Assembly: GCA_009801015.1 (NCBI GenBank)
Contig: VHZZ01002173.1
Location: forward strand, 80,898 to 122,232
Source: Silene noctiflora
Lineage: Eukaryota; Streptophyta; Magnoliopsida; Caryophyllales; Caryophyllaceae
DNA: 41,335 nucleotides
Direction of reading: 5' to 3'
Each line of letters starts with the position of its first letter. Within the stretch, counting starts at the first letter, position 1. A model generated the notes under the pieces. It was not told where the DNA came from, made no database searches, and saw nothing but the letters and a program-made list of their open reading frames with translations. Of the stretch, positions 33,001-41,335 are shown in pieces. The position numbers and the translations under genes were made by a program.

Positions 33001-36000
33001 AGGCATGTGTGGATCTTCCTGTGATGGTAGTCATATTGAGATGAAATGACTTGGCAACAATCCTAATGCCCCTTTTTCATTTGTTCTAAGGATGGATAGT
33101 AGATGTATGTAGGCCAGCATGTTATGGTTGTGTAGAGGTAGCGCTGAGGCACCACTTTTTGGCATGAAATTATTTTTGAAAAGATCACTTGATCTCCTCT
33201 GTCTCGGATATAACCTATGTGCCTTGTTTGCGGAAAATCCTGTTTGAAAAGTCCAGTGGAGGATAAAGTAGATTGGTTCTATCAGGGAATATATGTTGAA
33301 AGTTACGTAGTAATAAAAAGTAGTATTATGGAGTTTTTTTCCCCCCTTCTCAATTTGACGTTTAATCATTATTCATGCATGGGTTAGAACTTAGAAATAT
33401 CCACTTGCCTCAGTTTTTCACATCCTTCAAGTTCAACATTATGAAAATGCAAACTTTGTGCCTTTCTGATACTGTCTGCTGCTTAAAAGTAGATGTAAAC
33501 CCATGTTTTATATATGTAGTATGGATTCTTTGTTATTGTGCACTTATAATCTTGTGAGGTTGGTGTGGTATGGATTTTCTTTCAAGTGTTAGCAGTTTGG
33601 ATGTGTTGAGGGAATAGTTATCTTGGTAAAAATTTACTCCGGTTTGGACTAGGATTGTGATTGTGGTTGTGGTTTAGCTGGTTTTCATTTATATCGTGCT
33701 ACAAATCATAAACAACTAGCCCTTTTCTGGTGTGTATTTCATTTATTGTCTGTATATTTTTTGTTTCGTTGCTTTGCACAATAGGTTTTGATGAGCCTTG
33801 TTTTGCACAATAGGTTTTACACATGGATAGAAATGACTACTATGGAGGAGAATCAACCTCCCTAAATCTCATTCAGGTATTTTTCTTCGATGATTCTGTA
33901 TAATTTATAGACGTTATTATAGCCATACTGAGGCATTGTGTGCAATTGTAGTTGTGGAAGAAGTTTAGGGGTACTGAACAGCCTCCAGCACATTTGGGTC
34001 CCAGCAGAGACTACAACGTGGATATGGTGCCAAAGGTTTTTCTCATCCTTTGCCTTTATTCAGGTGTTGTAATGTTTGCCTTTTGTCATCCTAATGTCGT
34101 TTTGTTATTCACAGTTCATAATGGCAAATGGAGCTCTTGTCCGGGTCCTTATACATACCGATGTCACAAAATATTTGTACTTCAAAGCGGTTGATGGTAG
34201 CTTTGTGTTTAACAAAGGCAAGGTATGGAGTCTGAAGCGCTGTTTCTAGCTCGAGCTTGCTTTTACTCTTGACAGCGCAAGTACTTTAATTTGATTATAT
34301 TTCTGACTGGTGTGTGAAACAGATTCACAAAGTGCCAGCTACTGATATGGAGGCTCTTAAATCTCCACTGATGGGGTTGTTTGAAAAGCGCCGAGCTCGA
34401 AAATTCTTTATTTACGTGCAAGATTATGATGAGAGTGATCCCAAGACACACGAGGGGTTGGACTTGACCAGAGTGACTACTAAAGAGCTCATTGCGTATG
34501 TCCTTCAACTTCCTGTTTTTGTCTCCTTTTCTGCGTGGTGGTACTAAGCCTCTCTTGCTACCCTTATTGCAAGGAAAAGTTACATAGCACGTCTATCCAT
34601 TGTTTTATTTATTAATTTTAAACAATAACATTACTCCTATAGCTTAAGACTCTATGCATGGCAAGGTAAGAAGGTACATCTACGCATCATTATTCATGTG
34701 TTGCATTTACACCCAAACTGTGTTTCTAAATGACTATAAAATCAATGGACTGCTACTTTACATTATCAAAGGTGCGTACAATTATAACAAATTCTCATAT
34801 ACGACCATCATGATAAAAAATATAATCAGATTGTACCATGTTATAAGGTAGTTATTTGCCAGCTTTATTTTTTGTAGGTTAATAGTTATATAGGTGACTA
34901 CTATAGTTGAATTGGCTTGATCTTACATCACATTGATATTATACTGTCTCATTACTCTCACAGGAGACTAATTGACGATTAAATTAGCCATTTTGCTTTA
35001 TTCCATCATATTTACGTAGACAGAATAGCGACTCTTTGGCTCCATTGGAAATAAAAAATCTCTTATCTTTAGATCTCAAAAATTATCCAAACAAAAGTCT
35101 TCACCATGTCTTTTTCACCGTAGTTAACAATATGCTTTTATCATCCTTTCTAGGAACCCGGTCTTTCTGTCCCTTTCTAGATATTTGAATGTATCTTGTG
35201 TGGTCTCTCTGTGGATTTATGACTTTTATCTATTTCAGTGCGCGCGCGCGTGTGTGTGGGCATGTTCACATTGCATGATGCTTCAGCCTTCAGATACTGA
35301 ATTCTTCTTTCCGATGTTTATGACCATGTTCTTATTACGATTTCTATTGGCTGCGTGTCCCTAATTTTGTTTTGCAGAAAGTATGGGCTTGATGACAACA
35401 CTATTGATTTCATCGGCCATGCATTGGCGCTTCAAACAGATGATCGCTATCTGAATGAACCTGCACTGGAAACTGTGAAGAGGATGAAGGTAAGAGTCTA
35501 CCTAACCAATCTCTACCTAACATGTAAGATATTTTGAATCAATATGATGTGAGTTGTTTCTATCTTTATGACTTCAGCTGTATTCCGAATCTTTGGCTCG
35601 CTTTCAAGGAGGATCTCCATACATCTATCCCCTTTATGGGTTAGGAGAACTGCCACAGGTTCAGTTTTTTCTCTCTTCTGTGTTTCGTCTCTTTGATATT
35701 TCAGCTGACTCTTTGATTATTTTCAACGAATACCTTTTTTTTTTTCACTTCATTTGCTCACTTTCGGACGTGGCTATCGTACTGAAGTTATAACCATCTT
35801 TCATTCAGGCATTTGCAAGGCTAAGTGCTGTTTATGGAGGAACTTACATGTTGAGTAAGCCCGAGTGCAAGGTATATCTGCCTTCTTTTTGTAAATTTTC
35901 GTGTATTTTTTTTATCCTGCACTATTCAGCCTTGCTGTAGCAGTTGATGATTGTTGTAAATTTTAGGTCGAATTTGACGAGGAAGGTAAAGTTATGGGTG

Positions 36001-37894
36001 TAACATCGGAAGGAGAAACTGCCAAGTGCAAGAAAGTTGTCTGTGATCCCTCGTACCTGTCTAACAAGGTAAAAATTATTAGTGTTGCCTTGTCGATTAA
36101 ATATTCGCATTTATATTAACACTTTATTTCCTTTGGATCATATGATGACGTTTTCGTGGGCAAATACTGATTACTGACGTAATGAAACAAAGACTTTTCA
36201 CTCCAAAAATTCACTAAACAAAAAACTAATAGCACTTTACTTGTTTGGCAAAACCATCCGACTATCCGACTTAAGTGCTAAAAGCAGAAAAGTAACAAGG
36301 TGGTCGAAGTAAGGTGAATAAAGATTTTCGGGTTTATTGGTGATGTAGTATAAGAAGTTTGTACAACATTACCCTAGTGTGCCTCAAGAGGCTCCCACAA
36401 ATTTTGGGGCAGTGGGGGTTGTTGTCGTATGTACACAACCTTACCCATGTATTAGCAACACAAATAGGTTCTTACCGAATGACCCAAAATGAAAACTGCG
36501 TCAAGAATTGCATCGAAGGACTGCTACTTCACATAAAAAGAAGACCATCTAGTTTAGTGAACCATTTTTTCTTTATTTTAGAATCAAATAATTCCTTTGG
36601 AATTGAGACAACATTGGAAGTTTGTATGCATTTTAATTTATTTTAGGGTCTCTACTCTCTAGTATACAATATATGACATGCTCATATAACTATAATTTAT
36701 CTTAATTAACTGTGAGCAGGTGAGGAAAGTGGGTAAGGTTGCAAGGGCAATTGCCATTATGAGCCATCCAATTCCTAATACAAATGAATCACATTCAGTT
36801 CAGATTATCCTGCCTCAGAAGCAATTAGATCGCAAATCAGACATGTAAGTATTTACATATTGCAGAAGATAGATATATCGTGAGTTGTGACTTTGGGGTC
36901 CTCTCTTCAACTCCACTCGGAAGAGGACAAACGTGTGAAAAAAGAAATAGTTGGCGAACGAAATACAAAGGCAAGCAATACTTAAAAAAATGAAATTACA
37001 ATGGCTTGAATGACGAAAGTTGAAGAAAATATTGTTATATGAACCATATAATACACAGTGTTTACGATGTTTAGCCTTGTGTTTCAACGTCTTTCTTTTC
37101 CATTTAAAAATGCCACATTTTTCTTCTAATCAAAATTATGTATTGCAGTCTGAGCGACATCGTTTGAGTTTTATTGCACTCGTATATTCCAACTTCTAAG
37201 GTGCTAATGTATATATTCCTGCAGGTATCTCTTCTGTTGTTCGTACACCCATAATGTTGCCCCAAAGGGAAAATTCATTGCTTTTGTTTCGACAGAGGCT
37301 GAGACTGACAATCCTCAAACTGAGTTGAAGCCTGGGATTGACCTCCTTGGCCCAGTGGATGAGCTGTTCTTCGACATGTATGACAGATATGAGCCAGTCA
37401 ATGAGCCTTCTTTGGATAACTGCTTTATATCAACGGTGTGAACTTTTACACTTCCTTGATTTTGTTTATTTATGTAATATTTTTTTTCGAGCAAGGTCTA
37501 TGTAATTGCCCATATTTAATTTGTATTATACATTAGTGTTGTTCCTCATACATTTTTGTCTGGTGTGTTTTGAATGCAGAGTTATGATGCTACAACACAC
37601 TTCGAGTCAACAGTCACAGATGTTCTCAACATGTATACATTGATAACCGGAAAGGTATTAGCTAGACACTCTTTTGCCCTTTCTAGTTTTCCGAAATTTA
37701 ATTTGAATTCATCATTCTAATCATGCTATTGGCAGTTTAGTCTTTTGCTTGCCTACTCCTTTGTCTATTAGCTTTGATTTTGTTCCGGAAAGTATTGTTT
37801 ATGGCTTAAATGTATATGACTGGGGTACTGTCTGGAAATGTAGGTTTTGGACCTGAATGTGGATTTGAGTGCTGCAAGTGCTGCTGAAGAATGA
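30077..37894 (+). CDS. GDI: Rab GDP-dissociation inhibitor, 444 aa (13 exons)
   Basis: Rab GDI extracts prenylated, GDP-bound Rab GTPases from membranes, keeps them soluble, and returns them for new rounds of vesicle traffic. Exons: 30077-30163, 33814-33876, 33952-34035, 34115-34222, 34323-34495, 35378-35489, 35578-35658, 35809-35871, 35967-36068, 36720-36844, 37225-37435, 37580-37654 and 37844-37894. All have GT-AG borders and join in phase to 444 codons plus TGA, the normal family length. Seen in the protein: the N-terminal dinucleotide-fold relic [17 protein letters not shown] (5-21), the conserved region [11 protein letters not shown] (33-43) in the Rab-binding platform, and [20 protein letters not shown] (229-248), also a GDI/REP signature. 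The C-terminus ends [12 protein letters not shown], typical of plant GDIs. Intron 1 is 3.65 kb and repeat-laden. Which plant GDI paralogue this is cannot be told. Confidence 0.97.
30227..31745. repeat. GDI: Intronic tandem array, about 8 diverged units of about 190 bp, in GDI intron 1
   Basis: A landmark word, GAAGGATCATT(G/C)AGAAAGTTT or a variant, recurs at about 30227, 30416, 30593, 30784, 31001, 31200, 31396 and 31549. Spacings are 153-217 bp. Each unit also contains GATCTTATGCTGCTTGAATTT, TTTGATGGGGTTG and AGATGAGCTGC-type words in the same order. Units differ by many substitutions and indels. One undetermined base lies at 31161. Confidence 0.9.
32215..32935 (+). mobile_element. 3' fragment of an RTE-type LINE in GDI intron 1
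   Basis: From 32260 the plus strand reads [20 protein letters not shown], and near 32500-32600 it reads [20 protein letters not shown], both typical of the C-terminal end of plant non-LTR reverse transcriptases. The 3' end CCCCAAATCATTTTGGGATT AAGGCTTAG, followed by GTTGTTG, is the well-known tail of plant RTE LINEs. A TGA at about 32338, a duplication of about 130 bp, and loss of everything upstream show it is dead. Confidence 0.8.
35239..35259. repeat. Alternating (GC)n(GT)n tract in GDI intron 5
   Basis: Twenty-one bases of strict purine-pyrimidine alternation, GTG(CG)5 then (TG)4 approximately, in otherwise AT-rich DNA. Such tracts can adopt Z-DNA under supercoiling and are often length-variable. 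Confidence 0.8.
36362..36505 (+). repeat. Dispersed repeat in GDI intron 9, related to the SKIP35 intron duplication
   Basis: Carries ACAACATTACCCTAGTGTGC, CCTCAAGAGGCTCCCACAAA, ATGTACACAACCTTACCC and CCGAATGACCC in the same order as CAACAACATTACC, CTCAAAGGCTCC, ATATACGCACCCTC and GAATGTCCC at 23497-23600. The family is one often seen scattered in plant introns; its class was not determined. Confidence 0.6.
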
Positions 37895-38587
37895 TGAACC
37901 GGTCAACTCATTACTCGAAATAAGCTCGTGTGTCTTCATTTTCTCGGAACTTTTTTTTTTTTTAAAATTTCACAAATTGTCCTGGTAGAAATTGACAGTG
38001 TTACCTTGTGTTTAATTCCCGGCTTGATGTTTGTTGGTTTCATTTTCACCCTCCCTTTGTAAAAAACACACTTTTATGAAACTTCGAGTTTTACCACTGT
38101 CTATTTTTCAAATCGAGTGAATGCAGCTGAACGAAATGATGAATGCTGAGTTAGAATTTTAAGCGAAACCTTAGATGGTTTTATTCGTGATATCAATCCT
38201 TAATCCTTGCTTATACGGTTAATTGGCGGTTAAAACTTCATAAAGATTATATTGATCACGCAAGGCTTGTAGGGTTCCAACATGAATGGGTATGTGAGTA
38301 TGTCAATACAATATACTCTTTAAGTTTTGGCAAATCTTGTTGAATAAAATTCTTAAATTGGGATTTGCGGAATTCTTTTTTTTTTTTTTTTTCATGAAGC
38401 CCTAGAAGATTTTTCTTAGAACTGAATTTCTTATTTCCAAATATCATGTAAATGAATTCATAAAAAAGAACTATCGAAAGCCAAATCTTGTGCTAAGAAG
38501 GGAGGGTAAAAACCATGCCGATTTTAATAGAATACTAGTTTGACACCCGTTGCAAACGCACGGGATAATTAACTTAGTTATAATGTT
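37895..38587. other. GDI 3' UTR and spacer
   Basis: Probable 3' UTR to about 38080. A T-rich run lies at 38377-38391. Near 38534-38566 lies ACTAGTTTGACACCCGTTGC with CACGGG, an imperfect CCCGTTG/CGCACGGG palindrome resembling a common plant dispersed repeat. No gene was seen. Confidence 0.4.
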
Positions 38588-38650
38588 ACATCCTATGTCT
38601 CATTATTTGTTTACACATGATTAAAATAAAGTATGCGAAAAATATGGTGT
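38588..38650. mobile_element. Left half of a Stowaway-like MITE
   Basis: TCCTATGTCTCATTATTTGT, then TTACACATGATTAAAATAAA and AAAATATGGT, follow the left half of the intact element at 7722-7809 in order. The right inverted repeat is absent. It lies just downstream of the truncated NLR stop codon (minus strand). Confidence 0.5.
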
Positions 38651-39245
38651 TTTTCTAAGTATATTATTTGTCCACATTACAAAAATAATGTAGGTGTAAT
38701 AAATGTACTACGTATAACACTTGGAATTTAGCTTGGAAACTGGAACTTGGAAGCTTTGCGGGAAAATACCNAAGTAGAGGAAACATGCTCGTAGATGATA
38801 CGGCAAATTATCATAGCTTAGACGGACGATCTCCCTACATTTGTCTTCCTGAGCTATGTTTTCAGTCACCCTCTTTGAGATATCTTCCCACCATCTCTTC
38901 TCAGTTCGAGATTGCAAGAGAATACCGGCGATGATTACTATAGCAAGTGGAAGTCCACCACATTTTTCGGCTATTTCNTGCCCAAGNACCCCAAGATGGC
39001 CGGGGCACTTCTGCTTCCGAAAAACTCTCTTCTCCAGGAGCTCGAAACTCTTTGTTTCGTCTAGTAGCTTTAGTGGAAAGGGTTGTTTACCTGCAAGCAT
39101 AAATGCATACGATGATACATACGGAGTACTATTCGAACTCATTTTTGTACTAATCAACTCTACTAGAGCAAATTCCAAGGGGTTATATATAGAGCTCGCA
39201 AGCCCGAGCCAAACCCGAGCAAACCTGACCCAATAGGACTCGAAA

Positions 39246-39372
39246 ATGTTGCAAACCAAAACTGACCCACCCAACTCGACCCAAACCCAGAACACAAAAA
39301 TGTTGCAAACCAAAACTGACCCACCCAACTCGACCCAAACCCAGAACACAAAAATGTTGCAAACCAAAACCG
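39246..39372. repeat. 54-bp tandem repeat, 2.3 copies, in NLR intron 2
   Basis: The unit begins ATGTTGCAAACCAAAACTGA at 39246, recurs unchanged at 39300, and partly again at 39354. The first two units look identical or nearly so. Because 54 is a multiple of three, open frames persist through it on both strands; these are not genes. Confidence 0.92.
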
Positions 39373-39760
39373 ACCTGACCCGACCAGATGATTACCCGAC
39401 AAAATCCGATGAAGGCCGCCCTGAAAACGAACACGACCCGAGATGACCCATAACCTTGACATAAACGAAAAGCCATCAAGGTTATAACTCTATGAACGAC
39501 TTTTATAACTTTGCAAAATAATGACCATAACTCAACTCAAACTGGTAAAATCGACCGGGTAATAAATCGATAAGCCAAAACAAGAAAAACCCAACCCAAA
39601 TCAAGCAAAACATGGACAAATCATCATAATTGTCCGGCCCAAAAATGAGTCTGATAATGACCCGACCCTACCCGAACCCAAACAAAGACTTGACCTGGAC
39701 GCAGGCATGACCCGAACCCCACATCACCCGACCCGAACGACCCGATTGCCACCTCTAGTT
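39373..39760. repeat. GACCCGA-rich degenerate repeat
   Basis: Words such as GACCTGACCCGACC, CCCGACCCTACCCGAACCC and CACCCGACCCGAACGACCCG are scattered along 390 bases. They are the inverse of the GGTCGGGT words at 12604-12974. No coding content is supported. Confidence 0.5.
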
Positions 39761-40988
39761 ATAAAGACAGACAACGTATGTGAGACTGTGAGAGGATGAT
39801 ACTGAATTAAGTATACCATAAGCCTTTTCTATCATAAAAAACATTATTAGTTCAATCTAGTTCAGTTTACCTTCTTGGGCAAAGGCGGCAAGTGAGTTCT
39901 CTCGCGGTGTAACCAGTATTCTTAACTTGCTATTCTCTCTTGGAAAGGCATTTTGCAACTCATTCCACGCTTTCTCAGTCCAAATATCATCCAAGGCAAT
40001 TAGACAGTGCTTTTCTGCAAGATGTTCTCGGACTTTTTCCGACAGCTCGTCCTCAGTTATGCTATTTGGGTCAATCAAGGATCCATCACCAACCTTGTGC
40101 CAGATGGTGCGGAGCACTTCCCGTCTGCTGTATTGCTGTGAAACACGAACCCAGACCCGATACATGAACTTCAACTCGATATGAGGATCAGTGAATACTT
40201 TGTTGGCCAGTGTTGTCTTTCCAAATCCAGGCATTCCAGCGATGGCCACAACCTTTCTCTCATCAGAATCTCTAGTCAGGCGGTGAATCAAATCTACTGT
40301 CTCCTCGTCGAGGCCAACTACTTCATCGCCTTGTGCCATGCCCAAAACTCCCTACATGATGAGTTAATTGTATTAGCCTTGTGTAAGACCGCTCTATGTA
40401 TACATCCAAGTCATTAACTCATTTATTAAATGATGATATACAACATGAAAATGGGTTCGTTGCTAGTGTATAACGATTTTACGAGTTCTATCTTCCAAAT
40501 GAATTTATGATCCAACCAGCTCAAATCTGGACAGTGCAAACTGAAAACTAAAGAAACAAAAAGAGTGTTACCGTCGATCTCGAAGTTAATCTCCTGGTGC
40601 TGTCCAGACGTTGCAATGTCTGAATAACACGGACTTGGTCGTCCTTAATCCTCTTGATTTTATCCTTGATGCTTTTGAAATCTTCGGCTACGTTGTGCAG
40701 CTTTTTGAACTCCCATAGTCTCTCCAATGTACCCTTACCATACTTGAGGATAACGTAGGTTTCGATAGCGTCCTCTGCCTCGTACGTCCCATCCCTCATC
40801 CGTGCAGTAAGGTCCGTCATGCTGGCAGAGTCACGCCATCCAGTTGCGTCGTGGAGGAACGCTTTGAATTCATTAATGCCCTCACAAATGACTTCAAAAT
40901 CATCCTTAACACCACTTATTAAGTTGTAGTTATAAGCTACCAAGTCCTTGGCTAACCCAAGGAAAAACCCAATAGCTGCATCCGCCAT

Positions 40989-41335
40989 ACCTAACTGAAA
41001 TACAAGTACACTCTTACAAAACAGTTTTCGCTATATTTTCATCATTATGTTTTAATAAACCACTTCATCGAAAAATCAGAACATCTATATATTAAACTGT
41101 TCTTTTGGACTAAAACTAACTGAACTGAAGTAACGTATAGAAATAAGTGAACTTAAGTAAACTGAAATTAAGTTCAAAAGAATGAAACTTTACACCTTTA
41201 CCTCGGTAAGGTAGTTTGATGACAAAAAAGCACAGGAGTATACACATGCCTGTGTGAACGGCGTAATTAGCGGGACTTTAAATCAAAGATGATGTAAAAT
41301 AGACAGAAGCACCAGAATCCGAGATGTACAAAAAC
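40989..41335. other. Upstream region of the NLR fragment, with CTGAA-type repeat
   Basis: A possible leader acceptor, GTATTTCAG, lies just before the ATG (minus strand, near 40996). Between 41112 and 41190 lie ACTGAACTGAAGTAAC and AAGTAAACTGAAATTAAGTT, the inverse of the TTCAG-rich repeats at 15477 and 18887. No gene was seen in the rest. Confidence 0.4.

Larger units (their letters stand above)
39092..39870 (-). other. NLR intron 2 bounded by repeated AGGTAAAC
   Basis: On the minus strand exon 2 ends GA-AG and the intron opens GTAAAC; the intron ends GC-AG and exon 3 opens GTAAAC. The 8-mer AGGTAAAC is therefore present at both borders, and splicing restores a single copy and the frame (FAQEG-KQPFPLKL). 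The interior is GACCC/GGGTC-rich repeat sequence. Confidence 0.7.
38708..40988 (-). pseudogene. CC-NB-ARC resistance-gene fragment lacking the LRR
   Basis: This is a coiled-coil nucleotide-binding immune receptor (CNL) of the plant NLR type, probably non-functional. Minus-strand exons are 40988-40572, 40351-39871 and 39090-38708, joining in phase to 426 codons plus TAG. Residues 1-139 form the Rx-type coiled-coil domain with the EDVID-like YEAEDAIETYVI. The NB-ARC follows: P-loop GMPGFGKTT (178-186), kinase-2 CLIALDDIW (255-263), RNBS-B KLRILVTPRE (281-290, where TTR would be usual), GGLPLA (344-349), and RNBS-D CFLYxGIFP (402-410). It then reads PVSKL and, instead of the expected RLWIAEGF-type continuation, NSKCYT and a stop. 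The MHD motif and all leucine-rich repeats are missing, and none occur before the GDI gene. Three single undetermined bases (38771, 38979, 38986) lie in exon 3. A truncated CC-NB protein remains possible. Confidence 0.85.

Noticed and set aside
39163..39479. Overlapping open frames on both strands with repeated GLQHFCVLGLGRVGWVSF-like or NSTQTQNTKMLQTKTD-like peptides
   Set aside because: They come from the 54-bp tandem repeat, whose length is a multiple of three, inside the NLR intron. No family resemblance.

Overview
This is plant nuclear DNA. It is AT-rich and holds five recognisable protein genes with long GT-AG introns, one broken immune-receptor gene, and many small transposable-element remnants. 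No bacterial, organellar or tRNA/rRNA genes were found. The proteins match conserved land-plant families. The mix of Stowaway ends reading CTCCCTCCGTCC, TACTCCGTA motifs and GTAAGACGG-type short repeats suggests a eudicot, possibly Caryophyllales; the order is an inference from repeat style only. Layout, left to right: (1) 1057-6799 (+), plastid lumazine synthase of the riboflavin pathway, eight coding exons, 226 aa. (2) 9425-11488 (+), a two-domain LEA_2/WHy desiccation protein of 321 aa whose last exon supplies one residue and the stop; a probable 5'-UTR intron from 7696 carries Stowaway remnants. (3) 11.5-16.2 kb, a repeat-rich spacer with a foldback MITE, a MITE nested inside another MITE, and SINE-like pieces. 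(4) 17049-17474 (+), a small ARGOS/OSR-type organ-size membrane protein with an apparent intron in its leader. (5) 17.5-20.4 kb, a repeat-bearing spacer. (6) 24898-20509 (-), a SKIP35-like ankyrin protein, three exons, 615 aa, with a 635-base assembly gap in intron 2 and a 437-bp tandem duplication in intron 1. (7) 25.7-29.9 kb, spacer with two more foldback MITEs and a tRNA-derived SINE. (8) 30077-37894 (+), Rab GDP-dissociation inhibitor, 13 exons, 444 aa; intron 1 holds an array of about eight diverged units of about 190 bp and an RTE-type LINE remnant. (9) 40988-38708 (-), a CC-NB-ARC gene that stops before the LRR. Its second intron lies exactly between two copies of the 8-mer AGGTAAAC, which may mark an intron born from an insertion. 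The genes form no operon or cluster and have unrelated housekeeping, stress, growth and immune roles. I found no evidence of a wholly new biological system. The most distinctive signals are the AGGTAAAC-bounded NLR intron, the tandem array and duplicated splice acceptor in the GDI gene, the nested MITE, and a repeat shared between SKIP35 and GDI introns. All exon structures were derived by hand from splice consensus and reading-frame continuity, without transcripts.
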